Shown: positions 1 to 8,448, counted from the stretch's first letter. The stretch is DNA of 64,000 nt from Bradyrhizobium sp. JYMT SZCCT0180 (GCF_018130165.1 NZ_JAFCLZ010000007.1:186001-250000), one strand, 5' to 3'. Notes: generated by a model from the letters alone, not told the origin. Program-made: numbers and translations.

Positions 1-784
1 CGCCGATGCCGATGATCAGCGTTGCCTGAACGAAGCCGACGATTACGTAAGGGATGATCTTGCCGAACATCACCTCGACCGGCTTGATCGGCATCGACAG
101 CAGGCTCTCCATGGTGCCGCGCTCGATTTCACGGGTCACCGACAGCGCCGTGAAGATCAGCATGGTCATGGTCAGGATGGTGCCGACCAGGCCCGGCACG
201 ATGTTGAGCCGCGAGGAGGCCGCCGGATTGTAGCGCGAATGGGCACGGATCTCGAACGGCGTCGATGGCGGATCGCCCGCCTGAAGATCGTGCGCCAATG
301 CGGTCTGCACGATGCCGTTGAGCGTGCCCAGCGCCGAGCCCGCCGCCACCGGATCGGTTGCATCCGCGGCGACCAGCAGCGCCGGATGATCGCCGCGCCG
401 CACCGCGCGCTCGAAACCGCGAGGGATTTCGACGCCGAACAGCACCTTGCCGGATTGCAGGAGATCGTCGAACTCGGCGACGCTGTGGACTTCATGGGTA
501 AAGCGGAAATAGGCGGTGTTCTCCATCGCCTTGAGAATTGAGCGCGCCAGGTCGCTGTCTTCCTGCAGCAACACCGCGGTCGGCAAATGGCGCGGCGTGG
601 TGTTGATCGCAAAGCCGAACAGCACGAGCTGCATCACCGGCAGCATCACGATCATCGCGAACGAGACCCGGTCGCGGCGGAGCTGGATGAATTCCTTCAC
701 CAGCATCGCATAGCTGCGCCACCAGAAACCGAATGACGGCTCCCGGACATTGCGGCGTGCGCTGTTCGTGTCGGTCGTACTCAT
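1..784 (-). CDS. ABC-2 type transporter permease (3' end beyond window)
   Basis: Membrane component of an ABC exporter of the YbhS/YbhR (DrrB-like) kind. The reading frame is open from the ATG at 784 to the window edge (261 codons), so the C-terminal half is missing. After a short cytoplasmic N-terminus there is a hydrophobic segment (FAMIVMLPVMQLVLFGFAI), then a roughly 150-residue extracytoplasmic domain, then a second hydrophobic stretch (IVPGLVGTILTMTMLIFTA) followed by the ABC-2 signature region TREIERGTMESLLSMPIKPVEV. Its start overlaps the stop of the ATPase gene (ATGA), so the two are probably translationally coupled. It is the last visible gene of the efflux operon. The substrate cannot be deduced. 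Confidence 0.88.
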   Translation of the reverse strand, partial: MSTTDTNSARRNVREPSFGFWWRSYAMLVKEFIQLRRDRVSFAMIVMLPVMQLVLFGFAINTTPRHLPTAVLLQEDSDLARSILKAMENTAYFRFTHEVHSVAEFDDLLQSGKVLFGVEIPRGFERAVRRGDHPALLVAADATDPVAAGSALGTLNGIVQTALAHDLQAGDPPSTPFEIRAHSRYNPAASSRLNIVPGLVGTILTMTMLIFTALSVTREIERGTMESLLSMPIKPVEVMFGKIIPYVIVGFVQATLIIGIG

Positions 785-1725
785 TGGAAATTGTCCTTTG
801 AGCGGCCCATCAGGTCGATGAACACGTCTTCCAGCGACGGATCTCCATGCTGCCAGTTCCACCCCCTGTTTTCCCGGTAGGGCGCGACGCTGGATTCGAG
901 CGCGGCTTTGTCGCGGCCGGAGACGTGCAGGCTGGTGCCGAACGGCGCCACCATGTCGACGCCTGGTTTGCCTGACAGTTCATCGGCAAGACCGTTGAGA
1001 TCGTCGCCGGTGACCGTCCAGGTCGAAAGCGCCGACTGCGCGATCACCTCGTCGACCGTGCCATGCGCCAGCAGGTTGCCGTAGGCGATATAGGCGATCT
1101 CGTGACAGCGCTCGGCCTCGTCCATGTAATGGGTGGAGACCAGCACCGTCAGGCCGTCGGCTGCGAGCGCATGGATCTCGTTCCAGAAATCGCGCCGCGC
1201 CTTCGGATCGACGCCGGCGGTCGGCTCGTCCAGCAGCAGCAATTGCGGGTTGGGAAGCGTGCAGGCGCCGAGCGCCAGCCGCTGCTTCCAGCCGCCGGAA
1301 AGCTCCCCGGCGAGTTGCTCCTCGCGGCCGTTGAGACCGATGCGCTGGATCATGTCGCGCGCCGCTTGCCGCGCGTTGGACAGGCCGTAGAGCCGCGCCA
1401 CGAACTCCAGGTTTTCGCGCACCGAGAGGTCCTGATACAGGCTGAAGCGCTGCGTCATGTAGCCGACCTGGCGCTTGATCTTGTCGGCGTCGCGGCGGAT
1501 GTCGTAGCCGAGGCAGGTGCCCTCGCCGGAATCCGGCGTCAGCAGGCCACAGAGCATGCGGATGGTCGTGGTCTTGCCGGAGCCGTTGGGACCGAGGAAG
1601 CCGTAGATCGAGCCGCGCTTTACCTGCATCGAGAGGTTTTGCACGACCGCCCGGCCGCCAAACGATTTCGACAGACCCTCGACATTGATCGCAATATCCG
1701 GCGCGGTTGATGGGGTTGAATTCAT
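781..1725 (-). CDS. ABC transporter ATP-binding protein (YbhF-like, single NBD)
   Basis: ATPase of the same exporter, 314 residues with one nucleotide-binding domain. Walker A is GPNGSGKTT near residue 46, the Q-loop is in YMTQRFSLYQDLSV, the signature is LSGGWKQRLALG and Walker B is LLLLDEPTAGVDP, followed by the H-loop STHYMDEAERC. The C-terminal 80 residues are the usual regulatory extension of drug/multidrug exporter ATPases. The E. coli homologue YbhF carries two NBDs, whereas this protein has one. Its start overlaps the stop of the upstream adaptor gene by 4 bases and its own stop overlaps the permease start, which indicates a tightly coupled operon. Confidence 0.93.
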   Translation of the reverse strand: MNSTPSTAPDIAINVEGLSKSFGGRAVVQNLSMQVKRGSIYGFLGPNGSGKTTTIRMLCGLLTPDSGEGTCLGYDIRRDADKIKRQVGYMTQRFSLYQDLSVRENLEFVARLYGLSNARQAARDMIQRIGLNGREEQLAGELSGGWKQRLALGACTLPNPQLLLLDEPTAGVDPKARRDFWNEIHALAADGLTVLVSTHYMDEAERCHEIAYIAYGNLLAHGTVDEVIAQSALSTWTVTGDDLNGLADELSGKPGVDMVAPFGTSLHVSGRDKAALESSVAPYRENRGWNWQHGDPSLEDVFIDLMGRSKDNFQ

Positions 1726-2522
1726 CGCTTGTCCGCCACCGGTATCGGCGCATTGACGAACACGCTGATCGGCTGGCCGACGCGCAGACTGGCCGGCTTG
1801 TTCGGTCGCGCCTGGATCAAGTAGACGAGCTTGTTGCGCTCATCGAGGCTGTAGATCACCGGCGGGGTATATTCCGCCGTCGTCGCGATGAAGTAGATTT
1901 TTGCGGTAAGATCGCCCGCGCAATTGTCGCAGGTCACCTTGACCTCGTCGCCGACCGCAAGCTTCGCCAATTGCGTCTCCGGAACGAAGAAGCGCAGCTT
2001 CATGTTGCCGGGCGGCATGATCGACAACACCGGCCGCTGCGCCGGCACCATCTCGCCTTCGCGGAAATAGATCTGCTGAACGGTGCCGGCGACCGGCGCG
2101 AAACCGTTGCGCCGGGCCAGCCGCGTCTGCGAAGTGTTGACGCGGGCCTCCGCCACACGCAGCGCCGAGACCGCGGAGTCGAGATTGGCCTGGGTGCCCG
2201 AACCGGTCTTGGACAAAGATGCCGCACGGTCATAGGTCTGCTGGGCATTGGCCAGCGTCGCGTTGTGCTGGTTGAGATCGGCCTTCTGCAGATCGTCGTC
2301 GACCGAATAGATCTGCATGCCGGGCTTCACCTCGTCGCCCTCCCGCACGCTGAGCTTGGTCACGCGCCCGGATTCGTCGGGGCTGACGAAGATCATGTCG
2401 GCTTCGACCCAGCCCTGAAAGCCGGGATCCTTGCGCTCCTTGCAGCCGGCCAGCACGGCGGCCAGCGCGAGCGCGGCGAGAATGGCCGACGCTTTCGAAA
2501 AGGTCTTGCGCGCCGAAGTCAT
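1722..2522 (-). CDS. HlyD-family membrane fusion lipoprotein (YbhG-like)
   Basis: Periplasmic adaptor of 266 residues that should link the ABC-2 exporter to the outer membrane. The N-terminus has a hydrophobic stretch ending in a lipobox (AAVLAGC, Cys about residue 27), so it is probably a lipoprotein anchored in the inner membrane. A biotinyl-lipoyl-like half domain (SGRVTKLSVREGDEVKPGMQIYSVD), a coiled-coil hairpin (LNQHNATLANAQQTYDRAA) and a beta-barrel region (LRFFVPETQLAKLAVGDEVKV) follow in the usual order. The ATG overlaps the TGA of the TetR gene. The order TetR-adaptor-ATPase-permease is that of the E. coli cecR-ybhGFSR locus. Confidence 0.92.
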   Translation of the reverse strand: MTSARKTFSKASAILAALALAAVLAGCKERKDPGFQGWVEADMIFVSPDESGRVTKLSVREGDEVKPGMQIYSVDDDLQKADLNQHNATLANAQQTYDRAASLSKTGSGTQANLDSAVSALRVAEARVNTSQTRLARRNGFAPVAGTVQQIYFREGEMVPAQRPVLSIMPPGNMKLRFFVPETQLAKLAVGDEVKVTCDNCAGDLTAKIYFIATTAEYTPPVIYSLDERNKLVYLIQARPNKPASLRVGQPISVFVNAPIPVADKR

Positions 2523-3253
2523 GTCGTCCTCCGTTCGCCAAAAATCAGATCGAGATGAACGCGAAACATCTCGTTCGCATCGAGTGGCGCGTGTTTGCTG
2601 AACAGGCTTTGCCAGATGATCGCGACGATGGCGGGCGCTACGAGGATCTGCGGAAAGCGCGCCAGATTCTTTTGCTGGATTTCGCCGCTGATGACGCCGA
2701 GTTCGATCAGCGCGCGCATGCCGGCGATCCCCTTCGAGACCACTTCGCGGTAGTAGAAGTCGGCGATATCGGGAAATCGCGGCCCTTCGGCAACGATCAG
2801 GCGCACGATGTCGCCACGCCGCGTCGTCACCACGTCATGGATGAAGGCGCGGGCAAAGTTCTCCACCATGTCCCGGATCGAGACGCCGGCCGGCGGCGGC
2901 CCTGCTGCGGCAAGACGGTTGACCAGCGGAACGATCGCGGTCCGGATCAATTCCTCGAACAGCGCTTCCTTGTCCTTGAAGTGCAGGTAGATCGTGCCCT
3001 TGGCGACGCCTGCCCGCTTGGCGACGTCGTCGAGCCTGGTGGCTGCAAAGCCGCGCGCGATGAATTCATCCATCGCCGCCTCGATAATGGCCGCGCGCCG
3101 CTCGGCGGCGCGTTCGGCCCGGTTTGAGGCGGGTTTTGCGGGCTCAACCTTCGCCGAGACCACTTTCGGGCTCTTGGCGGCGGCAGCCCTGCTCACAACG
3201 CGGCTTTTGGCCGGTTTGGACGGGCGTCGGATGCTGGGGCGCGTTTTGCTCAT
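2519..3253 (-). CDS. TetR/AcrR-family repressor of the efflux operon
   Basis: Transcriptional regulator of 244 residues. A basic, Lys/Ala/Pro-rich N-terminal extension of about 45 residues precedes the HTH (RAAIIEAAMDEFIARGFAATRLDDVAKRAGVAKGTIYLHFKDKEALFEELI), which is a textbook TetR DNA-binding domain. A larger ligand-binding domain with a TetR_C-like end follows. It is the first gene of the operon and lies immediately downstream of a perfect inverted repeat inside its own promoter, so autorepression is very likely. No Shine-Dalgarno sequence precedes the ATG, and the predicted transcription start falls at or next to it, suggesting a leaderless message. By synteny it is the counterpart of CecR (YbiH). 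Confidence 0.92.
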   Translation of the reverse strand: MSKTRPSIRRPSKPAKSRVVSRAAAAKSPKVVSAKVEPAKPASNRAERAAERRAAIIEAAMDEFIARGFAATRLDDVAKRAGVAKGTIYLHFKDKEALFEELIRTAIVPLVNRLAAAGPPPAGVSIRDMVENFARAFIHDVVTTRRGDIVRLIVAEGPRFPDIADFYYREVVSKGIAGMRALIELGVISGEIQQKNLARFPQILVAPAIVAIIWQSLFSKHAPLDANEMFRVHLDLIFGERRTT

Positions 3254-3258
3254 GATAC

Positions 3259-3288
3259 ATATATGACTGACTGGTCAGTCATTGTCAA
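3259..3288 (-). promoter_or_regulatory. Promoter with embedded TetR operator
   Basis: On the minus strand TTGACA (3288-3283) is followed after 17 bases by CATATA (3265-3260). The spacer is filled by a perfect inverted repeat, 9-base arms ATGACTGAC / GTCAGTCAT around a 2-base centre (3263-3282). The arrangement fits direct occlusion of RNA polymerase by the adjacent TetR protein. The start of transcription would fall at about 3253, the A of the tetR ATG. Confidence 0.78.
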
Positions 3289-3648
3289 TATCGGACTGAA
3301 GCTGCCGTTTTCACGTCCCCGTGAGGATTTGGTCGTTCAGCCGTCATTGCGAGCGCAGCAAAGCAATCCATCACGCCACGCACTCGCGCGACCCGAACAC
3401 GGGCTCGCCTTCCGCGGCGCGACACGCCCCGAGTCCTTGAACAGCTTGCCCTCGATCAGGACGCAGAGATGCCGGATGCGCGCTGCATCCGCGGTCTCAC
3501 GTGCAAATCGAACAAAGAAGCGCACGCGAGCATGCATATTCACCGCGGACTCTCCGCTATTCGCTGCACTGCGCCAATCTGTCCCGTCTTTCACGCATGG
3601 CGGAAGCCGGACGATGCGATACCCTCCCCGCCAATTCAGGGAGGAATC
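3289..3648. other. Intergenic region between the efflux operon and tctC
   Basis: No convincing gene. Positions 3342-3371 carry half of a GTCATTGCGAGCG...AAGCAATCCAT palindromic element, the partner family of the complete copy at 16272. An open frame runs from 3469 into the receptor gene, but its first 60 codons lack any family resemblance and are taken as upstream non-coding sequence. Confidence 0.5.
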
Positions 3649-4638
3649 ATGTCAACGAAATTCAATCGCCGCCATTTCATCGCTGCCGGTACCGCCGCTG
3701 CAGCGGCGCCGTTCCTGTTGCGCGGGGCCTCGGCGCAAGGCGCGTGGCCGTCGCGGCAAATCCGGATGGTCTGCAGCTACCCGGCGGGCGGGCAGACCGA
3801 CCTCCTGGCGCGCGGCTTCGGCGATTACATCTCCAGGCAGGTGGGCAAGACCGTCGTCGTCGAAAACAAGGCGGGCGCTTCCGGTTCGATCGGCGCTCAG
3901 GAAGTCGCACGCGCCGAGCCGGATGGCCACACCATCCTGTGCTCGATTTCGACGACCTTTGTGATGAACCGGGTCATGATGAAGAACCCCGGCTATGACA
4001 TGGACAAGGACCTGGCGCTCGTCAGCATCATCCCGGGCGCCGGGCTGCTGCTGGTCGCAAGCACGAAATCCGGCATCAAGACATTCGACGACTTCGTCGC
4101 TTTCGCGCGCAAGAGCGGCAAGATGAACTTCGGCACCTACAGCGCCGGCTCCTCCCCGCACATCACCATCAATGAACTCAACAAGCAGTATGGCCTCAAC
4201 ATCGAGCCGATCCACTACCGGGGTGAAGCGCCGATGTGGACGGGCATCGCGGACGGCACCCTCGACGTCGCGATGGGCAGCTACACGGCCGCGCAATCCG
4301 TCCTGCAAAGCAACGCCGGCGTTGTGTTCGCGGTGCATTCCAAGAAGGTCGACGCGATTCCTAACGTCAAGACCCTGCCTGAACTCGGCGCGACCTCGAA
4401 ATTCTTCACCGTGAGCGGCTTTTCGGGCTGGGCGGTGCCGAAGGCGACGCCGCAGCCGATCGTCGACCGGTTGTCCGAACTCTGCGTGGCCGCCAACAAC
4501 GATCCGAAGGTGAAGGAAATTCTCGCGACTTTCGTGCTCGAACCGGCAATCGGTTTCAAGGAAAGCAATGCCTTGTATCAGCGCGAATTGCCGGTCTGGA
4601 TCGAGGCCGGACAGGCGCTCGGCTTGCCGCCGGCCTGA
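3649..4638 (+). CDS. Tripartite tricarboxylate transporter receptor (Bug/TctC family)
   Basis: Periplasmic solute-binding protein of 329 residues. The ATG at 3649 follows a good ribosome site (GGGAGGAATC). The N-terminus has a twin-arginine type signal (NRRHFIAAGTAAAAAPFLL) with cleavage probably after GASA. The mature protein starts with WPSRQIRMVCSYPAGGQTD, the classic Bug beta-strand with the phosphate-like ligand loop, and continues with VVENKAGASGSIGAQEVARAEPDGHTIL, diagnostic of this family. No TctA/TctB membrane partners lie nearby, as is common for orphan Bug receptors in proteobacteria. The ligand, probably a small carboxylate, is unknown. Confidence 0.93.
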   Translation: MSTKFNRRHFIAAGTAAAAAPFLLRGASAQGAWPSRQIRMVCSYPAGGQTDLLARGFGDYISRQVGKTVVVENKAGASGSIGAQEVARAEPDGHTILCSISTTFVMNRVMMKNPGYDMDKDLALVSIIPGAGLLLVASTKSGIKTFDDFVAFARKSGKMNFGTYSAGSSPHITINELNKQYGLNIEPIHYRGEAPMWTGIADGTLDVAMGSYTAAQSVLQSNAGVVFAVHSKKVDAIPNVKTLPELGATSKFFTVSGFSGWAVPKATPQPIVDRLSELCVAANNDPKVKEILATFVLEPAIGFKESNALYQRELPVWIEAGQALGLPPA

Positions 4639-4759
4639 ATTGGCCGCAGCCATCTTGCCGGAACCAGCGTGACGTCAGGCACATAAAGCCAGCCTGGATT
4701 GGCGTATCCCAGCGGCCTGAGGTGAGCGTGAATCTCACCGAAGGTCGCAGGGGTGAAAC

Positions 4760-4960
4760 ATGACCAATTCAAGCCATGAAATTCGCGAACTGAACATCGA
4801 AGATCTCGATCACGTCGCCGGCGGAATGCTCTCTTTGGGCATGATCCGCGCGTATCTCGCGAGCCAGTCCGCCAGCGTTTTTCTTGGCCCAGTGATCGGC
4901 ACCTCGATCGGCTCGGGAATCGGCGGCGGCGCGGCGAGCGGTGGCGGCGATTCCGCCTGA
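4760..4960 (+). CDS. Double-glycine leader peptide, bacteriocin-precursor-like
   Basis: Small protein of 66 residues preceded by AGGGGTG at proper distance from the ATG. The first 22 residues (ending IEDLDHVAGG, Gly21-Gly22) have the conserved acidic and hydrophobic spacing of a double-glycine leader removed by C39-peptidase ABC exporters. The remaining 44 residues are hydrophobic and small-residue rich (VFLGPVIGTSIGSGIGGG) with no Cys, resembling class II bacteriocin cores or glycine-zipper peptides. No peptidase-ABC transporter or immunity gene is visible in this window, so export would have to use a distant system. The leader is seen in the sequence; antimicrobial activity is inference. 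Confidence 0.72.
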   Translation: MTNSSHEIRELNIEDLDHVAGGMLSLGMIRAYLASQSASVFLGPVIGTSIGSGIGGGAASGGGDSA

Positions 4961-4988
4961 CGGCAATCCGCAGGCAGGAATACGCTTC

Positions 4989-5399
4989 CTAGCTGTGAAA
5001 CTTCAGCCCATCGACGATCTTGTCGATCACCTTGCGCTCGGCGCGCATGGCGAGCCCCACGAGATTGAGTTCGGCGCGGATCACCGCTTTCACCACCTTG
5101 CGGTTGGCGGCATCATGCGTGGTCTTGAACATCTCCTCGGTATAGACCGCAGGCGTCACGTCCCGCGCCAACGCGCGTTCGAGCGCGCGCGACAGCGCGG
5201 CGCGATCGGCGCCATAGATCAGGATCGGCTGGCCGATCAGCGACAGATATTTGGTGCCGGAGCCATCGCCATAGGGCTCGCCGATACATTCGGGAAAAGA
5301 AGCGGCAATGCCGCCGGCCAGAAACGAAGCCACGTTGAGCTTCTGCCACGGTTCAAGATCGGTCCGGATCACGACCGCGATTTTGGTGTCGAATTGCAT
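4989..5399 (-). CDS. DUF2000-family protein
   Basis: Protein of 136 residues starting MQFDTKIAVVIRTDLEPWQKLNVASFL, which matches my recollection of the DUF2000 family, a fold related to peptidyl-tRNA hydrolase 2 with no assigned activity. It is soluble, with no signal peptide. It is transcribed convergently with the double-glycine peptide, whose stop lies 29 bases away. The upstream gene (5446-6147) is on the same strand at a distance of 46 bases and could be co-transcribed. Confidence 0.72.
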   Translation of the reverse strand: MQFDTKIAVVIRTDLEPWQKLNVASFLAGGIAASFPECIGEPYGDGSGTKYLSLIGQPILIYGADRAALSRALERALARDVTPAVYTEEMFKTTHDAANRKVVKAVIRAELNLVGLAMRAERKVIDKIVDGLKFHS

Positions 5400-5445
5400 G
5401 ATGGGAGATTGCCCTTGCTGGCGGAGTATCGATCGTCGGAGTTAT

Positions 5446-6147
5446 CTAATATCCGTTTCGGCTGAATGCGGATTCGGCGTCAGTCGAGGAGGCTGTCCAC
5501 AAGCCGGCCGCTTGCACGGCAACCACGGTTGGACGCCCCGGATCCTTCCACCAACCAAGCTTGCTCTCGATTCCAACGGTAACCGGATCATTGGTGATTT
5601 CAACCGTTACCCCGCGTATTCGAACCAGCCGACCAGACATTTGAATTGTCTCGCCTGCCTTCAGATGGCGGGCACTCCTGGGATCACGGGGTTGCTCGAA
5701 TAGAATCATCGTTGGGAATTCGGCTGGCGACAGGTCCCAGTTGCCGCGCACCATGGGAAGTTGCGCAAGTTGCTGGTCCTTGAAGAGTTCCAACTTGAAA
5801 TGTGACGGGACAAGACGCGTAAGGAAATCGACATCCTGACCGAGCGGGCCCGACGCAAGGAGCGCTACAACCAGCTTGTTGTCCGGAATCTGAACGAGCA
5901 CCGCGTTAGCATGAATGGAGAATGCCAATCGGTTTCCAAGCAGAAGCGGTGGATTTTTTCTGACGTAAGCCTCGATCACGCTGGAGCCTGCGCGCAACTG
6001 GCCGTCGACATCGAGGTTGACGGTCAAGCGGTAGCGATAGCTGTAGGTCGGATATTTCAGCTTATACAGCACCACGACGGTTGCGATGACCGCGACAGCA
6101 ATGGCTAGACGCTTGATCCCCGGCGCGATGTTGGTGCCGAATTGCAT
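5446..6147 (-). CDS. Membrane-anchored hypothetical protein
   Basis: Protein of 233 residues that I do not recognise. One N-terminal transmembrane segment (LAIAVAVIATVVVLYKL, about residues 14-30) is followed by an extracytoplasmic domain beginning TYSYRYRLTVNLDVDGQLRAG, rich in beta-strand-like sequence and with few Cys. Similar short anchored proteins in rhizobia are usually annotated as hypothetical. The palindromic hairpin at 6165-6202 lies just upstream of its start, separating it from the DUF4189 gene. Confidence 0.6.
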   Translation of the reverse strand: MQFGTNIAPGIKRLAIAVAVIATVVVLYKLKYPTYSYRYRLTVNLDVDGQLRAGSSVIEAYVRKNPPLLLGNRLAFSIHANAVLVQIPDNKLVVALLASGPLGQDVDFLTRLVPSHFKLELFKDQQLAQLPMVRGNWDLSPAEFPTMILFEQPRDPRSARHLKAGETIQMSGRLVRIRGVTVEITNDPVTVGIESKLGWWKDPGRPTVVAVQAAGLWTASSTDAESAFSRNGY

Positions 6148-6164
6148 CCTTCACTCCAACTGCC

Positions 6165-6202
6165 GTCATTCCGGGGCGCGCATCGCGCGAGCCCGGAATG
6201 AC
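6165..6202. repeat. Palindromic GTCATTCCGGG element (short hairpin)
   Basis: Perfect 11-base arms, GTCATTCCGGG at 6165-6175 and its complement at 6192-6202, around a GC-rich centre. The same termini occur at 10711-10813 and 55026-55143. It sits between two minus-strand genes and may act as an mRNA 3' stabiliser or terminator. Confidence 0.75.
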
Positions 6203-6206
6203 AGAC

Positions 6207-6608
6207 CTACCCCTTGGCGTCGCAGGCCCAGGCGCGGATCACGCATTCCTTGCCGCCGAATTCGTAGCACTTCTTGGTCGCGGCGTTGAGCGAGCTCGAA
6301 ATCTTCGGCTTCACGGCATAGCCGTGGGCGCCGCAGGGCTTGGCCATGTCGATGGCCAACGCGGCGCAGGCACGCTTCATGGTCACGGCGGTGCAGTCGC
6401 CCTTGCATTGCTTCAGGGCTGCGGCGCGCGCGGTCTCTTCGGCGGGATAGTCATACGCCTGGCCATAGGCGCCGCATTTGCCGACCGCCAACGCGCCGGC
6501 CGCCCAGCTTTCGGTGACGAAGCGCGATGCGCCGATCACCAAAGTGAACGCAAGAATGAACAGCGCGCGACGTTGCGCGGCAGCGGTCGAAACGATCAAG
6601 ATCCCCAT
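6207..6608 (-). CDS. Exported DUF4189-like Cys-rich protein
   Basis: Protein of 133 residues if started at the ATG at 6608; an in-frame start at 6701 gives 164 residues but adds an unlikely Pro/Arg-rich tail before the signal sequence. The signal/anchor is RRALFILAFTLVIGASRF with a cleavage-like SWAAG. The mature part (GAYGQAYDYPAEETARAAAL, then CKGDC and CGAHGYAV) matches the DUF4189 pattern in which repeated A-x-x-A and Cys pairs shape a small secreted domain. Function is unknown. Confidence 0.7.
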   Translation of the reverse strand: MGILIVSTAAAQRRALFILAFTLVIGASRFVTESWAAGALAVGKCGAYGQAYDYPAEETARAAALKQCKGDCTAVTMKRACAALAIDMAKPCGAHGYAVKPKISSSLNAATKKCYEFGGKECVIRAWACDAKG

Positions 6609-6706
6609 CCCCCAAGACAGCGGGCGGAATCTAGCCGGGAGGGAGTTGAGACTTGGTGAACGAAGGGTTGAATTTTGGGGGCGGGATAACAACCGATCCA
6701 TCAGTT

Positions 6707-6830
6707 CGTCGTCCCGGCCTTGAGCCGGGACCCATAACCACCGATGGTAATGGCGGAGAAGGCTGGAGCCACAGCGTCACGCAACAATAACGCCCTGTGG
6801 TTATGGGTCCCGGGTCAAGCCCGGGACGAC
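6707..6830. repeat. Composite palindromic element, CGTCGTCCCGG family
   Basis: Outer ends CGTCGTCCCGGC and CCGGGACGAC are inverted, and an inner pair CCCATAACCAC (6730-6740) / GTGGTTATGGG (6797-6807) is perfect. The element fills the gap between the DUF4189 gene and the 3' end of the cox cluster. No ORF is present. Confidence 0.78.
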
Positions 6831-6843
6831 GGGATTGATTATC

Positions 6844-8448
6844 CTACCCCCGCCGTGCCGCTTCCAGCGCCTGCGGGGTGTCGATGTCGAGAAACGCGCT
6901 CTCGCCCTCGACCGGGACTTCGGCAACGGCCTCGGCATGCTTGGCGATGAGGTGGCGGGCGCCGACGTCGCCGTCCAGCGTCATCAATTCGCGGAAGAAG
7001 CGCCGCGACCACAGCACCGGATTGCCGCGCCGGCCCTCGCTGACGGGGACCGCGATCAGATGGCCACGATCCGGCTCGAACGCCTCGATCAGCCGGTCGA
7101 TCAGTTTGGCATCGATCAGCGGCATGTCGCCGAGGCAGACCAGCGCGCCGTCGGCATTGGCCGGCACCGCCGCAATACCCGCCTTGACGGAGCTTGCGAG
7201 CCCGCCGGCGAAATCCGGGTTGCGGACGAATTTCACTCTCAAGCCGGCCAGTGCCTGCTCGACCAGATCAGCCTGATGGCCGGTGACGACGATCACCTCC
7301 GTCGCCTTCGAGGCCAGCGCATGCTCGGTCACGGTCCGCACCAGCTTGTTGCCGTCGAGTTCGGCGAGCAGCTTGTTTGGGCCGCCCATCCGGGTCGAAC
7401 GTCCGGCCGCGAGCACGATCGCCGCGACGTTGCGGCTGGCTTCGGTGTCGGCAACGGTGCGCGGCTGCGGTCTTGTGACGATTTCCATCAGGAGGCCGCC
7501 GACGCCCATGCCGGTGAGTTCGGCGCGCGTCACCTTCAGCCCTGCGAGCAGGCGCATCAGCACCCAATCAAATCCGTTCTCGACCGGCGAGCGCGCGCAG
7601 CCCGGCGCGCCAAGTACCGGCACGCCACCGGCGCTGCCGATCAGCAGCAGATTGCCGGGATCGACCGGCATGCCGAAATGCTCGATCGCGCCGCCGATTT
7701 CGGTGATCGCGGCCGGGATCACGTCGCGGCGGTCGGCAATCGCGGACGCGCCGAACACGATCACGAGTTCGGCGCCAAGGCCGAGCAATTCCTTGATCGA
7801 GGCTGCGAGCACGGTCTCGTCGTGCGGCACGCGGCGCTCGGCGATGACGCTGGCGCCCGCCGGCGCCAGGCGCTCGGCGGTGACGCGCAAGGTTTTCTCG
7901 ATCACTTTTGGCGCCAGCCCCGGCAACAAGGTGGAAACGATGCCGACGCGCTTGATGGTGTAGGGAGCAATCCGCAGCGCGTTCTTTCCGGCGACGGCAA
8001 CGGCCGCGTCGCGCAGTTTCGCTTCGACGCCGAACGGAATGAGCTTGACGGTCGCGATCATCTCGCCTTCGACCACCGGCTTGAAGGCGGCAAGGGTCGC
8101 AAAGGTAATGGCTTCATCGACGCCGTTGATACGGTCGACCGCGGCGCGATCGACCACCAGCACACCGGCCTGCGCGGCGAACAGATTGGAACGGCCGGTA
8201 AAGGCGCGCTCGACATTGACGCCCTCGCCCGTCACCGCCCGCGCGATGCTGGCCGCGGCGACGTCTTCGGAGACGTCACCGTCTTCCAGCCGCACCACGA
8301 CGATTTCCTTGACGCCGGCCTTGGTCAGCGCCTCGACTTCACCGGGACCAATGGTCGTGCCCTTCTTGAGCACCAGCGCGCCCTGGCGGAGCGTATGCAC
8401 GGTGACGCCGCCAATCGCGTCGGCCGGACTGGCGGGGCCGAACTTCAT
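6844..8448 (-). CDS. MoCF-domain / MobA-like nucleotidyltransferase fusion
   Basis: Fusion protein of 534 residues. Residues 1 to about 335 carry a MoeA/MogA-like molybdopterin-binding region: GGVTVHTLRQGALVLKKGT at the start, then ELVIVFGASAIADRRDVIPA, the usual substrate loop of the MoCF fold. The C-terminal 200 residues form a MobA/MocA-type NTP transferase: AAIVLAAGRSTRMGGPNKLL near 337, VVTGHQ, and LVCLGDMPLID with the metal-binding Asp. MocA-type enzymes add CMP to molybdopterin to make the MCD cofactor of xanthine-oxidase-family enzymes. This fits its place after the xdhC genes, whose stop it overlaps by 4 bases. The fused architecture is common in Bradyrhizobium cox-like operons. Confidence 0.9.
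   Translation of the reverse strand: MKFGPASPADAIGGVTVHTLRQGALVLKKGTTIGPGEVEALTKAGVKEIVVVRLEDGDVSEDVAAASIARAVTGEGVNVERAFTGRSNLFAAQAGVLVVDRAAVDRINGVDEAITFATLAAFKPVVEGEMIATVKLIPFGVEAKLRDAAVAVAGKNALRIAPYTIKRVGIVSTLLPGLAPKVIEKTLRVTAERLAPAGASVIAERRVPHDETVLAASIKELLGLGAELVIVFGASAIADRRDVIPAAITEIGGAIEHFGMPVDPGNLLLIGSAGGVPVLGAPGCARSPVENGFDWVLMRLLAGLKVTRAELTGMGVGGLLMEIVTRPQPRTVADTEASRNVAAIVLAAGRSTRMGGPNKLLAELDGNKLVRTVTEHALASKATEVIVVTGHQADLVEQALAGLRVKFVRNPDFAGGLASSVKAGIAAVPANADGALVCLGDMPLIDAKLIDRLIEAFEPDRGHLIAVPVSEGRRGNPVLWSRRFFRELMTLDGDVGARHLIAKHAEAVAEVPVEGESAFLDIDTPQALEAARRG

Noticed and set aside
4578-4772. A 64-codon minus-strand frame over the end of the tctC-like gene (contains GEIHAHLRPLGYANPGWLYV).
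   Set aside because: It looks somewhat protein-like, but it overlaps a certain gene on the other strand, has no ribosome site and no family I can name.
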